Assembly: GCA_937859595.1 (NCBI GenBank)
Contig: CALMAH010000015.1
Span: forward strand, 248,001 to 312,000
Source of the DNA: an uncultured Acidobacteriota bacterium
GTDB lineage: Bacteria; Acidobacteriota; Blastocatellia; Pyrinomonadales; Pyrinomonadaceae
Reading direction: 5' to 3'
Length of the DNA: 64,000 bases
A program made the position numbers and the translations under genes. Shown piece by piece: positions 16,578 through 25,166 of the stretch (its first letter is position 1; every line of letters begins with the position of its first letter). The notes below the pieces were generated by a model. It had not been told where the DNA came from. It searched no databases and saw only the letters and a program-made list of their open reading frames with translations.

Positions 16578-17168
16578 CTAACCGGCCCTGAGAAGCATCT
16601 GACCTAAGACACACTTCATTCGACTCACATATTCAACTGAGGTCCACGAACAATCAAACGTAAGCCTTTCCCAGTTTTCTATCGAGAGCATCGTCCACAT
16701 CAGATCTACGGCTTCGTCCACCGTCCATTCGGGTGACAGGAGGCCGTCGTGTTCGATGGTCTCAATGGTCCGACGGCAGCCGCTGCGGACAGAGTCCATA
16801 CGGTCTTTCCAGGCGGCCGCGGCGGCCTCGTCCTTGTCGCGAAGCTTCGACAGTGCTTTTGCCGCACCATAGATCTTCGGGACGTAGTTTCCCCAAAATT
16901 CGATGAATGCTCCTAGTATCTCGACACCGGTCTGTGCCTCGCGAAGCCGCTTGACCTCTTCATCCAGACCGTAAACGCTGTCCAGATATCGCACCGAAGC
17001 GATCATGAGTTCACCCCGCGACGGAAAATGAAGATAGACCGCTTGCCTGGAGATACCCGCCGCTCCGGCAATGTCCTCCATCCGTACACCCTCGCCATTT
17101 CCTTCCAGCAACAGTCGGACTGTTGCCTCCAGTATCTTCTTTCTAGTATCGAGTGCTAGGCTTGACAT
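16578..17168 (-). CDS. TetR/AcrR family transcriptional regulator
   Basis: 196 aa. The N-terminal helix-turn-helix (about 7-55) is classic: TRKKILEATVRLLLEGNGEG, then MEDIAGAAGISRQAVYLHFP and SRGELMIASV. The C-terminal ligand domain is helical (about 60-190) and too variable to name an effector. The ATG at 17168 starts MSSLALD. A near-consensus minus-strand promoter ends only 7 nt before it, so the transcript is probably leaderless, and a 43-bp two-block symmetric element spans the promoter. That fits autorepression. No divergent efflux pump is present; the plus-strand side holds only a short ORF and the DUF2911 gene. Confidence 0.9.
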   Translation of the reverse strand: MSSLALDTRKKILEATVRLLLEGNGEGVRMEDIAGAAGISRQAVYLHFPSRGELMIASVRYLDSVYGLDEEVKRLREAQTGVEILGAFIEFWGNYVPKIYGAAKALSKLRDKDEAAAAAWKDRMDSVRSGCRRTIETIEHDGLLSPEWTVDEAVDLMWTMLSIENWERLTFDCSWTSVEYVSRMKCVLGQMLLRAG

Positions 17169-17204
17169 TATGTAAATTATCTTATGTGTTTTACATTGCG
17201 TCAA
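17162..17204 (-). promoter_or_regulatory. tetR promoter inside a two-block symmetric operator
   Basis: Plus-strand layout: TTGAC (17162-17166), 3 nt, ATGTAAA (17170-17176), 13 nt, TTTACAT (17190-17196), 3 nt, GTCAA (17200-17204). Both block pairs are exact inverted repeats with equal spacing. The minus-strand promoter lies within: TTGACG (17204-17199), 17 bp, GATAAT (17181-17176). The tetR ATG begins at 17168. TetR proteins commonly bind such dyads. Confidence 0.65.
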
Positions 17205-17526
17205 CTTAACACAGTGTCAATTCAATCCGACATTTAGCCATTGGATGAATGTAATAATACTCGGAGATAAGGCAAGAATAGGAGCAGAGACTTTGAAGCG
17301 ATACCCAGAACTCGAACATTTCGTGACGGCCTTTATGGGAAAACCGCCGGTGCCGATGGACTTTCGTTAATACTCCTACGTGCAGATGTGACCGTTCTTG
17401 TGATAAAACACTTGTCAGTCATTAAGTCATTACGTAAGGCTCCGGGCCGCGTTTACAGGTCGACTTCGATCGCGCAGCCGACCTGTCCGGGCCGCCCGGC
17501 GCCGCATAGAAATAAAGGAGGTCGAA
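17205..17526. other. Gap of about 320 bp between tetR and the DUF2911 gene
   Basis: Contains a short ORF or gene remnant (17245-17370), then an inverted repeat ACAGGTCG/CGACCTGT (17455-17462 with 17479-17486, 16-nt loop) flanked by two copies of CCGGGCCG (17442-17449 and 17487-17494). It ends in a strong AAAGGAGGT ribosome site for the DUF2911 gene. No clear promoter was found for that gene. Confidence 0.4.
17245..17370 (+). pseudogene. Short ORF, possible gene remnant (41 codons)
   Basis: ATG to TAA encodes 41 residues, starting MNVIILGDKARIGAETLKRY and ending MGKPPVPMDFR. The C-terminal half has the composition of a real globular protein end (YPELEHFVTAFMGKPPVP). No ribosome site precedes the ATG, and the frame stays open upstream of it. 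It may be the last fragment of a decayed gene, or a small gene controlled from the tetR operator. I do not recognise the family. Confidence 0.3.
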
Positions 17527-18381
17527 ATGAGATTTACTTTGGGTATTGCAATATTGTTCCTATTCGGCGGGATCGGTCATGGGCAGACGCTCAGGGTGCC
17601 GACCCTGAGTCCGATCACGGAGATAACCCAGGAGGCCGGATTGACCGAGGTGAAGTTGAGTTATTCGCGGCCGAGTGCGAAAGGCCGGAAGATATTCGGC
17701 GACCTTGTTCCATTTGGTGAAGTATGGCGAACGGGAGCCAATGCGTCGACCAAGCTGACCTTTTCTGAAGATGTAAAGATCGCCGGAAACGACCTGAAAG
17801 CGGGTACTTACGCTCTCTACACGATACCCGGCGAGAAGGAATGGACGATCATCATTCATACAAATACGCGGCATCGTGCGCTGTCAGGAAATGTCTACAA
17901 ACAGGAAGAGGACGCTTTCAGGTTTACGGTCATGCCTAGAGGGACATCCGATTTTGTTGAAACGTTCACCATTGCCTTTACTGACATCGCGACCTCGTCA
18001 TGCAATCTCACACTTTCCTGGGAAAATACCGAGGTCAAATTCCCGATCGAATTCAATGTCGATGGCCGAATAGCCGAACAGATCGCCGAACTTGAAAAGG
18101 CCGAAGGCGGGATGAGCCAAATGAACTATTTTCTCGCCGCGGAATACAATTTTCATAATGACAAGGACCTCGACCAGGCTCACAAGTGGATAATGACCGC
18201 TCTTGATAAGAGCCCGAAAAATCCAAGGTTTGGCCTGCTCCGTGCACGTATTCTCGACAAGGCAGGCAAACGCGATGAGGCACTTAAGGTCATCGCCGAG
18301 GCAAATGCGTGGGCGCGAGAGGCGAAGAACGCCAACTACACCGACCAGACCCAGCTCTTCTGGGATTCGATCAGACCGTGA
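17527..18381 (+). CDS. Exported DUF2911 domain protein
   Basis: 284 aa with a signal peptide ([20 protein letters not shown]). The DUF2911 domain covers about 40-185: [57 protein letters not shown] and a final [10 protein letters not shown]. The C-terminal 90 residues form helical, TPR-like repeats ([20 protein letters not shown]). The family is common in Bacteroidetes and Acidobacteria and has no known function. A strong AAAGGAGGT site fixes the start. Its stop overlaps the ltaE start (GTGA), so translation is coupled to threonine aldolase, with no obvious reason for the pairing. Confidence 0.88.
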   Translation: MRFTLGIAILFLFGGIGHGQTLRVPTLSPITEITQEAGLTEVKLSYSRPSAKGRKIFGDLVPFGEVWRTGANASTKLTFSEDVKIAGNDLKAGTYALYTIPGEKEWTIIIHTNTRHRALSGNVYKQEEDAFRFTVMPRGTSDFVETFTIAFTDIATSSCNLTLSWENTEVKFPIEFNVDGRIAEQIAELEKAEGGMSQMNYFLAAEYNFHNDKDLDQAHKWIMTALDKSPKNPRFGLLRARILDKAGKRDEALKVIAEANAWAREAKNANYTDQTQLFWDSIRP

Positions 18382-19415
18382 TAGACCTACGGAGCGATAC
18401 TGTAACCAAGCCGACCGAGGCGATGCGGCGAGCGATGGCCGTGGCCGAGGTCGGCGACGATGTTTACGGCGAGGACCCTACGGTCAACCGGCTGCAGGAA
18501 CGCGCCGCTGAGGTCTTTGAGAAAGAGGCCGCGCTTTTTGTCCCGACCGGTTCGATGGGCAACCAGATCGCCGTAAAACTCCACACACGCCCGGGCGATG
18601 AGGTGATCATTGAGGAACGTGGGCACATCTTCAACTACGAGATGGGTACTCCCGCGGTGGTTTCCGGCGTGATGTTCCGAACGGTGAGCAGCGGTGACGG
18701 AAGCGGACATCTCAAATGGGAAGAGATCGAACCCTTACTGCATATCGACCTGCCGTATTACTCGTGTCCCACCGGCCTGATATGCCTTGAGAACACGCAC
18801 AACTTTGCCGGCGGCAGCGTTATGTCATCTGAACAATGCGCTGAGATATGCGAAATGGCTCATTCGGTCGGCCTGCCGGTCCATATGGATGGAGCACGGA
18901 TCTTTAACGCATCCGTGGCGTTGGAAACTCCTGTGGCAGATCTCGTTCGCGACTGCGATTCGGTCCAGTTTTGTTTATCTAAGGGGCTGGGCGCGCCGGT
19001 CGGTTCGCTGCTTGTTGGCTCGTCCGACTTTATAAAGGAAGCTCGCGTCTGGCGTAAACGCTTCGGCGGCGGAATGCGGCAGGCCGGGATACTTGCTGCC
19101 GCAGGGCTGATCGCCCTCGAGGAATCACCAAAACACCTCCACGAAGACCACGCGAATGCCCGCCGCCTTGCCGAAGGCATCGCCGAGATCCCGGGTATTA
19201 AGATCGACGTCGAACGTGTTGTTACGAACATCGTGATCTTCGACATCACCGAAACCGGCAGAACTTCCGCCGAGATCTGTGCGGCACTCAAGGAACAAAA
19301 CATCCTCGCGATCCCGTTCGGCCCCGCGATCCGAATGGTCACGCATTCCGATGTATCGAGCGAGGACATGGAATCGACGGTCCGGGCAGTATGCGCCAGC
19401 CTTGATGTTCTTTAG
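18378..19415 (+). CDS. ltaE: Low-specificity L-threonine aldolase
   Basis: 345-aa PLP enzyme splitting L-threonine or L-allo-threonine to glycine and acetaldehyde. The N terminus [20 protein letters not shown] and the [14 protein letters not shown] motif are diagnostic. GSMGNQIAV forms part of the cofactor site, the [10 protein letters not shown] segment carries the PLP-binding Asp, and Lys in [13 protein letters not shown] forms the Schiff base. Translation starts at GTG 18378, overlapping the DUF2911 stop by four bases. An earlier in-frame start at 18309 would add unrelated residues and a long overlap. Confidence 0.94.
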   Translation: MIDLRSDTVTKPTEAMRRAMAVAEVGDDVYGEDPTVNRLQERAAEVFEKEAALFVPTGSMGNQIAVKLHTRPGDEVIIEERGHIFNYEMGTPAVVSGVMFRTVSSGDGSGHLKWEEIEPLLHIDLPYYSCPTGLICLENTHNFAGGSVMSSEQCAEICEMAHSVGLPVHMDGARIFNASVALETPVADLVRDCDSVQFCLSKGLGAPVGSLLVGSSDFIKEARVWRKRFGGGMRQAGILAAAGLIALEESPKHLHEDHANARRLAEGIAEIPGIKIDVERVVTNIVIFDITETGRTSAEICAALKEQNILAIPFGPAIRMVTHSDVSSEDMESTVRAVCASLDVL

Positions 19416-19441
19416 ACACTGATCGACGAATCAAATAGAAT
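19413..19441 (+). promoter_or_regulatory. cmk promoter, probably giving a leaderless mRNA
   Basis: TAGACA (19413-19418), 17-bp spacer, TAGAAT (19436-19441), each 5/6 to consensus. The cmk ATG is at 19450, only 8 nt after the -10, so transcription would begin at or within 1-2 nt of the start codon. No ribosome site is present. The -35 overlaps the ltaE stop codon. Confidence 0.6.
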
Positions 19442-19449
19442 CTCTTCTG

Positions 19450-20127
19450 ATGATAATCGCTATCGACGGGCCCTCGGGTGCGGGAAAATCGACCCTTGGA
19501 AAGATGCTGGCTAAAGAGCTTGGACTCCTCTATCTGGACACCGGGGCGATGTATCGGGCCGCTGCGCTGTCCGCTCTGCGCAAAGACGTTCCGCTCGATT
19601 CGGCAAATGAGGTCGCGAATATTGTCAGGGGTTCAAAGATCGAGCTCAAAGGCGAGCCGGATTCGCTTAGCGTCTTTCTGGATGGAGAAGATATCTCTAC
19701 GGCGATCCGAACGATGAAGGTTGCCCAAGCCGCGTCAATAGTTTCCACTATTTCCGACGTTCGAAGGCGAATGGTCGAGCTCCAACGTTCTATAGGTGAA
19801 AATGCAGATAACGGCTGCGTACTTGAGGGGCGAGATATCGGCAGTATCGTTTTTCCGCAAGCCGATATAAAATTTTTTCTCACAGCCAAACCCGAAGCCA
19901 GAGCCCAGCGCCGATTTGAGGAAGACAAAGCAAAAGGCCGCGTTACGACTTATGAACAAACTCTCGCGGAAATAAACGAACGTGACGATCGAGATGTTTC
20001 GCGGGATGATTCGCCTCTCATTATCTCAGAAGATGCCGTCGTAATAGACACAAGCGACTTGGATCTGACTGAGGTGTTTGAACAGATGCTCGACGTCGTA
20101 CGCGAAAAACGAAGTGCGGCAGCTTAG
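19450..20127 (+). CDS. cmk: Cytidylate kinase
   Basis: 225-aa cytosolic kinase phosphorylating CMP and dCMP with ATP. The P-loop is GPSGAGKST (8-16), followed by LYLDTGAMYRAAAL, the CMP-binding GRDIGSIVFPQADIKFFLTA segment, and the lid region RDDRDVSRDDSPL. The C-terminal VIDTSDLDL is typical. The length matches the family. There is no ribosome-binding site, and an excellent promoter lies just upstream, so it can be expressed separately from ltaE as a leaderless message. Confidence 0.95.
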   Translation: MIIAIDGPSGAGKSTLGKMLAKELGLLYLDTGAMYRAAALSALRKDVPLDSANEVANIVRGSKIELKGEPDSLSVFLDGEDISTAIRTMKVAQAASIVSTISDVRRRMVELQRSIGENADNGCVLEGRDIGSIVFPQADIKFFLTAKPEARAQRRFEEDKAKGRVTTYEQTLAEINERDDRDVSRDDSPLIISEDAVVIDTSDLDLTEVFEQMLDVVREKRSAAA

Positions 20128-20233
20128 GTTCACATTCAAACGCGAAGCACATTGGGTTATATCTCTCTCTGAGGCCGATCGCTTTGGGCCTTCTGTCAGC
20201 TTTTATTTTGCTGTTACGGGGTAAAATTCCACA

Positions 20234-20785
20234 ATGATCTATGTAGCTCTGCTCCGGGGTATAAACGTCGGCGGGAAAAACAAGGTCGATATGAAACTGC
20301 TCAAGGAGACATTTGAGCGTCTTGGCCTTAAGAATGTAAAGACCTATATAAATTCCGGCAACATAATATTCAGTGACAAGAAGCGCTCTGCAAAAAAGCT
20401 CACTGAGCTGCTTGAGACCGCCATCAAAAGGGATTTTGGCTTCGAGGTCAGGGCCCTTCTGCGAGACAGTAAGAACATCAAGGCAGTAACAGAAGCTCTT
20501 CCCTCCAGTTGGACGAACGATGCATCGATGAAATGCGATGTGATGTTTCTCTGGCCGGACCGTGATTCGCCTAAGATCCTCGAGCAGTTGACCATCAAAC
20601 CCGAGATAGACGACGTGAGATATGTGGAGGGTGCCCTCCTGTGGAGCGTTGACCGCAAAAAGGTCACCAAAAGCGGCATGATGAAGCTGGCAGGGAACAA
20701 ACTATACAAGAACATGACCATTCGCAACTGTAACACGGTCAGAAAGATCATGGCCCTGATAAAAGAGGCAGGGTTCGATGAATAG
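20234..20785 (+). CDS. DUF1697 family protein
   Basis: 183 aa, cytosolic. The family signature is clear: YVALLRGINVGGKNKVDMKL, then FERLGLKNVKTYINSGNIIF, and the C-terminal KSGMMKLAGNKLYKNMTIRN. Proteins of this family are widespread and structurally known but have no assigned reaction. TAAAAT lies 6 nt before the ATG, which could again mean a very short leader, but no good -35 is seen. The gap from cmk is 106 bp. Confidence 0.87.
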   Translation: MIYVALLRGINVGGKNKVDMKLLKETFERLGLKNVKTYINSGNIIFSDKKRSAKKLTELLETAIKRDFGFEVRALLRDSKNIKAVTEALPSSWTNDASMKCDVMFLWPDRDSPKILEQLTIKPEIDDVRYVEGALLWSVDRKKVTKSGMMKLAGNKLYKNMTIRNCNTVRKIMALIKEAGFDE

Positions 20786-20823
20786 GCGGTATTGTCTGAA
20801 ATGCTTCAGTGAATGATCTAGAT

Positions 20824-20902
20824 GGCGGCTAAGAGGTTTTAGTCGAAAATAAAACCAAAGCTGTAGTTTGTCGGGTGAATATTCAATAAGGCCTTAGCCG
20901 CC
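20824..20902. repeat. Nested inverted-repeat element upstream of tRNA-Arg
   Basis: Perfect 10-bp terminal inverted repeat GGCGGCTAAG/CTTAGCCGCC (20824-20833 with 20893-20902). Immediately inside it is a perfect 7-bp hairpin GGTTTTA/TAAAACC (20835-20841 with 20850-20856, 8-nt loop). The palindrome GAATATTC (20878-20885) lies in the remainder. No ORF is present. It could be a REP/MITE-like element or the fold of a small RNA. Confidence 0.45.
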
Positions 20903-20958
20903 CAAAATTGTTTGACTAACCTGTCCACACTCGCTAACATCGTAGATTGCTTTTTGAT

Positions 20959-21034
<76 letters not shown>

Positions 21035-21142
21035 AAACAATTGTGGATCTGCGATTGCGGATTCCGGATTTGTCAGAACCGGAAGCGATTGCGACCGGGC
21101 TCTTAAGTCCGCGATCCAAGATCTAAGATCCGATTTTTGCAC

Positions 21143-21219
21143 GGCGGCTATAGTTCAGGGGTTAGAACGCCAGATTGTGGTTCTGGATGTCGTGGGTTCG
21201 ATTCCCACTAGCCGCCCCA
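21143..21219 (+). tRNA. tRNA-His (GTG)
   Basis: The extra 5' G(-1) at 21143 faces C73, as expected for tRNA-His. Acceptor GCGGCTA/TAGCCGC, D arm GTTC/GAAC, anticodon loop TTGTGGT with anticodon GTG, T arm GTGGG TTCGATT CCCAC. CCA follows C73 (21217-21219), although the adjacent tRNA-Arg lacks an encoded CCA, so this may be chance. Confidence 0.95.
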
Positions 21220-21254
21220 CCCTCTTTCATTTCCGAAATTTCCTTAATTAAATC

Positions 21255-21284
21255 TTGTGAACACGAGGTTTTAGCCAGTATAAT
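21255..21284 (+). promoter_or_regulatory. Likely promoter of the subtilase gene
   Basis: TTGTGA (21255-21260), 18-bp spacer, perfect TATAAT (21279-21284). Start near 21291, leader about 38 nt with AAGAGGG before the GTG start at 21329. Confidence 0.55.
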
Positions 21285-21328
21285 GGCCCAAGCCTCCCGT
21301 CTTTTTATTCCGCCGCAAGAGGGTTTCC

Positions 21329-22879
21329 GTGTATTTTCCAAGGTCATTATTGCTCACATTTATCACGCTTGTTACTTTGGCCGCGGCTTTTGGGCAGAAG
21401 ACCGAACGGTTTGTGCCGAACGAGATCCTTGTAAAATTTGACGTTCTTTCGGAGGCCGCACTTTCGCGTTCTGCGTTCGAGGCATTTGGAGCGGAGTTCG
21501 TCGAAAAACTCGGTGATCTGGGCTGGCATCGCGTCAAGCTTCCCGGCGGCATGTCCGTTTACGATGCCGAGACTCGTTTTCTGCGCCATCCGTCGGTTCT
21601 TGCCGTACAGCCAAATTACTATTACAGCCTTTTGACCACCCCAAATGACCCTCAGTATCCCACGCCGGGGATGTGGGGACTTCCCAAGATCTCCGCGCCC
21701 GATGCCTGGAAGCTCACAACAGGAAGCAGCGAGGTGGTGGTTGCTGTGATAGACACGGGAATGCGGCTTACGCACGAAGACCTTGCGGCCAATCTTTGGA
21801 TAAATCCGGATGAGATACCCGGGAATGGGATCGATGACGATGGCAACGGATTCATTGACGACGTTCACGGATGGGATTTCAGGTTTGATGACAATGACCC
21901 GTCGGACCAACACGGCCACGGCACCCATGTTGCGGGAACGATCGGAGCGGTCGGGAATAACGGCATAGGTACGGTCGGCGTTAACTGGAATGTTCGTCTG
22001 ATGCCGATAAAGATCTACAGCCAGGCGGCAAACGACACGACTTCCGCGATGCTTATCAACGCTTACAATTATGTTCGCATGATGAAGCTGCGCGGCGTCA
22101 ATATTCGTGTTTCGAATAACTCCTATGGAGGATGCAATGAAGCCTGCGGATTCGATCAAGCAACGAAAGATGCGATCGACGCGTTGGGCGACGCCGGCGT
22201 TCTCAATATTTTTGCGGCGGGGAACAACAACCGAAATACCGACGAGATACCCTTTTATCCGGGCAGCTACGATTCGCCGAGCATCCTTAACGTCGCAAAT
22301 TCGACCTCAGCGGACGTCCGTGCCAGCACGTCTAATTTTGGTGTTGCCACCGTTGACCTCGCAGCTCCGGGCTCGGCGATCCTCTCGACCACGAACGGCT
22401 CGGATTCGAGCTATGGCGGTTCCAGCGGTACGTCGATGGCCGCTCCGCACGTTGCCGGGGCCGCCGCGTTGCTTGCCGCACACCGGCCTGATCTGTCCGC
22501 CGCCTCGCTCAAGGCGACACTGATGAACACAGTTGACGAACTTCCCGCATGGCAAGGCCTTGTCCGAACTGGAGGGCGGCTGAATGTTTTTGCAGCGATG
22601 AAATCACCTACTGTCTGTACGTTCGTACCGGAGACCGAGTCGATCTTTGTCCCCACAAAAGGGGGCGTTTTCACCATCAATGTCGAAGCGCCGCCCAACT
22701 GCGATCATACGGTCCGCGCCTCCAGGCATTGGATACAGACGATCTCGCCGCGAAACCTGAGCGGGAGCGGGACAGTACAGGTTCGCGTAACTGTTAACAA
22801 TACACGGGTTAGAAACGGCGAGCTATTGGTAGGCGGCGTGCCGGTCGTTATCACCCAGTCACGTGGCGGGAAGGAATAG
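21329..22879 (+). CDS. Exported subtilisin-like protease (S8) with BACON-like C-terminal domain
   Basis: 516 aa, GTG start with AAGAGGG upstream. A signal peptide (about 1-22) is followed by a propeptide-like segment (about 28-100, RFVPNEILVKFDVL). The catalytic domain (about 120-430) has Asp142 in VAVIDTGM, His197 in HGHGTHVAG, oxyanion Asn299 in AAGNNN and Ser369 in GTSMAAPHVAG. A stretch of Asp/Gly after the Asp motif (GIDDDGNGFIDD) looks like a calcium loop. The last 80 residues read like a BACON domain (TKGGVFTINVEAPPNC, SRHWIQ, VTVNNTRVRNGEL, VVITQ). That domain is usually a carbohydrate or protein adhesion module. Confidence 0.92.
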   Translation: MYFPRSLLLTFITLVTLAAAFGQKTERFVPNEILVKFDVLSEAALSRSAFEAFGAEFVEKLGDLGWHRVKLPGGMSVYDAETRFLRHPSVLAVQPNYYYSLLTTPNDPQYPTPGMWGLPKISAPDAWKLTTGSSEVVVAVIDTGMRLTHEDLAANLWINPDEIPGNGIDDDGNGFIDDVHGWDFRFDDNDPSDQHGHGTHVAGTIGAVGNNGIGTVGVNWNVRLMPIKIYSQAANDTTSAMLINAYNYVRMMKLRGVNIRVSNNSYGGCNEACGFDQATKDAIDALGDAGVLNIFAAGNNNRNTDEIPFYPGSYDSPSILNVANSTSADVRASTSNFGVATVDLAAPGSAILSTTNGSDSSYGGSSGTSMAAPHVAGAAALLAAHRPDLSAASLKATLMNTVDELPAWQGLVRTGGRLNVFAAMKSPTVCTFVPETESIFVPTKGGVFTINVEAPPNCDHTVRASRHWIQTISPRNLSGSGTVQVRVTVNNTRVRNGELLVGGVPVVITQSRGGKE

Positions 22880-23084
22880 ATTTTCTCTCCTTTTCGCAAA
22901 CCATTTTGCGTTTCGCAGCGTCTAAGGGTTTTTGGAACATCAGGTCAAATGTGAGTTTCTTTTAGTCGGGGCTTTCCCTTCGAGTATCTTGCGCGAACCC
23001 GCCTTGAAATTGTATATTTGAGGTTCCGTCCGAATTCGGGACGACTGCCTCCGAATCGAGACCAGATTTATAAGGAAACACATC

Positions 23085-24050
23085 ATGAAATTCTTCACTT
23101 CGTTTGGGAAGGCTGTTTTGCTGGCCTCTGCCGTTCTCGTTATCACATTGCCGGCTATCTCGCAGATCAGCCTTAGGAACGCGATGGATGCCGACGGCGA
23201 CGGCAAGGCGGACTTTATGGTCTTTCGGCCCGATGGTGGCCTCTGGTGGCGATATTTTTCCGGCGACGGATCTTTCAGCGTACAGCAATTTGGCTCGGCC
23301 AATCAGGATTTCATGACGCCTGGCGATTATGACGGCGACGGAAAGGGCGATATAGCTATCTGGCGCGATACCGACGGAGTGTGGTGGTGGTTCAGAAGCT
23401 CTGACAACACCGTTAATGCCGTCCAGTTCGGCGCGACCGGTGACGAACCGGTTGCTCGCGACTATGACGGTGATGGGAAAACTGACCACGCCGTTGTACG
23501 TCGAGTGAATGGCGAAATGATCTGGTACATCTTGCGAAGTACAGATCTCGGTTATCAGGCAGGCCAGTTCGGCGCGTCCACCGATTTTGTTGCTCCCGGT
23601 GACTACGACGGTGATGGCAAGTTTGACCTTGCGATCCAGCGGCCCGGTCCTACACCGACCAGCCCCGCAACTTGGTTCATTTCTCTTAGCAGCGGCGGTT
23701 TCAGCATATTCCAGTTTGGTATCAGCACCGACCTTATCGTGCCGGGCGATTATGACGGTGATGGAAAAACAGATGTCGCGGTCGTCCGCGAAGGGCCGAC
23801 TCCCGATTCGCCGCTGATCTGGTTTATTCTCCAGAGTTCCAATGGGGAAGCCCTAGTTTATCAGTGGGGCGTAACGGGTACGGACCTTACTGTGCAGAAC
23901 GACTACGATGGGGACGGAAAGACCGATGTCGCCGTCTGGCGCGACACAGACGGTACATTCTATGTAAGGAACAGTAGTACCGGCACAATGTCGGTGTTCC
24001 AGTGGGGCAGTCCGTCCGATTTCCCGATCGCCGGTTACGACACCCATTAA
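23085..24050 (+). CDS. Exported FG-GAP/VCBS repeat protein (predicted calcium-binding propeller)
   Basis: 321 aa with a signal peptide (about 1-23). Six copies of the calcium motif DxDGDGKxD (DADGDGKAD, then five DYDGDGK variants) recur about every 45-50 residues. Each is followed by a strand such as DIAIWR or DVAVVR and a QFG/QWG turn, and the protein ends in a partial repeat (IAGYDTH). This is the integrin-like beta-propeller pattern. Such proteins are usually secreted or surface-attached with no enzymatic role. A weak promoter TTGCGC-18-TATATT lies at 22989-23018. The gene follows the S8 protease at about 200 bp and may be separately transcribed. Confidence 0.85.
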   Translation: MKFFTSFGKAVLLASAVLVITLPAISQISLRNAMDADGDGKADFMVFRPDGGLWWRYFSGDGSFSVQQFGSANQDFMTPGDYDGDGKGDIAIWRDTDGVWWWFRSSDNTVNAVQFGATGDEPVARDYDGDGKTDHAVVRRVNGEMIWYILRSTDLGYQAGQFGASTDFVAPGDYDGDGKFDLAIQRPGPTPTSPATWFISLSSGGFSIFQFGISTDLIVPGDYDGDGKTDVAVVREGPTPDSPLIWFILQSSNGEALVYQWGVTGTDLTVQNDYDGDGKTDVAVWRDTDGTFYVRNSSTGTMSVFQWGSPSDFPIAGYDTH

Positions 24051-24154
24051 TTGTTCTGCAGTCCATGTATTTTTCTTCTGGGCCGGACGCCGCAAGGGTT
24101 TCCGGCCCGAATTGTTTGACGGCGGAAGCTGTAGTAACTTCTTTTCTTAGGTCG

Positions 24155-25162
24155 ATGGGTCAGATTCCGGACATTGTAAAGCTTTTTGCCGGGCGGCAGA
24201 TCGCCGTTTTTGGTGATGTTGTTGCCGATCAGTTCCTAAATGGGACGATCAGCCGTGTTTCCCGAGAGGCCCCCGTGTTTATTTTGAGGCACGATGCGAC
24301 CGAAACTCGGCCCGGTGCGGCCGCAAATGCAGCGGCAAATATAGCTTCGCTTGGCGGGGTGCCGCGCCTTATCGGACTGGTTGGCGAAGACCGCGAATCT
24401 GACCTTCTCCGTTCCGCCCTACGATCGGCTAAAGTTGCGTCAGATGGTTTGATCTCCGACCCGGCCCTTAGAACAACAACAAAGGTCCGCGTACTTGCAG
24501 GACAGCATTATGCACCCCGACAGCAGGTGATCCGGATCGACTACGAGAACGACGCCGCGATACCCGCAGAGACCCGGGCAGGCTTGGTTCGCGCAATTAC
24601 CGAGGTCGCGAACGTGTCGGACGGAGTGGTAATTTCTGATTACGGATACGGTGTTGTGGAAAGCAGTTCCTACGAGGCGATCCGGGAAGTTTGCTTGGGG
24701 CGTGGGATCCCATTGATAGTCGATTCGCGCATGTCGCTCGCAGCCTACCAGGGGGCCACATCGGCAACACCCAACCAGGAAGAGGCGGAATCGATGATCG
24801 GGCGTGGATTTTCCGCCGATGATTGTGAGGCAATGCGGAAAGATCTGGGCCACGAAGCTGTTTTGGTCACCCGCGGGAATAAAGGGATGATACTTGCGGA
24901 GAAAGGCCGCGCGCCATTTCTGATCGAAGCCGTGGGAAGTACGGTCCCGGTGGATGTGACAGGGGCCGGCGATACCGTGATCGCCGCATATGCTCTAGGC
25001 CTTGCCGCAGGACTGACGTTTGCCGAAGCCGCAAGGGTCGCGAATCATGCCGGCGGCCTTGTCGTAATGAAAAGAGGCACCGCGACAGCGACCTCCGAGG
25101 AAGTTGCCGCGTCGCTCGCCGACGAACGGCCGTCGGATGCGTCAGATGCGGCCGGACAGTAG
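24155..25162 (+). CDS. rfaE1: D-glycero-beta-D-manno-heptose-7-phosphate kinase (RfaE1/HldE kinase domain)
   Basis: 335-aa PfkB-family kinase that phosphorylates heptose 7-phosphate at C1 in ADP-heptose synthesis for the lipopolysaccharide inner core. Visible motifs: [20 protein letters not shown] near the N terminus, [17 protein letters not shown], and the catalytic [14 protein letters not shown]. The start at 24155 is chosen because homology begins there; an upstream start at 24002 would overlap the previous gene by about 50 bp. The adenylyltransferase domain, fused in E. coli HldE, is a separate gene immediately downstream. Confidence 0.93.
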   Translation: MGQIPDIVKLFAGRQIAVFGDVVADQFLNGTISRVSREAPVFILRHDATETRPGAAANAAANIASLGGVPRLIGLVGEDRESDLLRSALRSAKVASDGLISDPALRTTTKVRVLAGQHYAPRQQVIRIDYENDAAIPAETRAGLVRAITEVANVSDGVVISDYGYGVVESSSYEAIREVCLGRGIPLIVDSRMSLAAYQGATSATPNQEEAESMIGRGFSADDCEAMRKDLGHEAVLVTRGNKGMILAEKGRAPFLIEAVGSTVPVDVTGAGDTVIAAYALGLAAGLTFAEAARVANHAGGLVVMKRGTATATSEEVAASLADERPSDASDAAGQ

Positions 25163-25166
25163 ATGG

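Noticed and set aside
21035..21142. Short repeats (GCGATTGCG twice, GATC-rich ends) between the two tRNA genes
   Set aside because: Too short and irregular to call an attachment site; no integrase gene is nearby and no tRNA 3'-end duplication was found.
21347..22159. Minus-strand frame of 270 codons within the S8 protease gene
   Set aside because: Antisense to the catalytic domain with all triad residues; no domain or start signal of its own.
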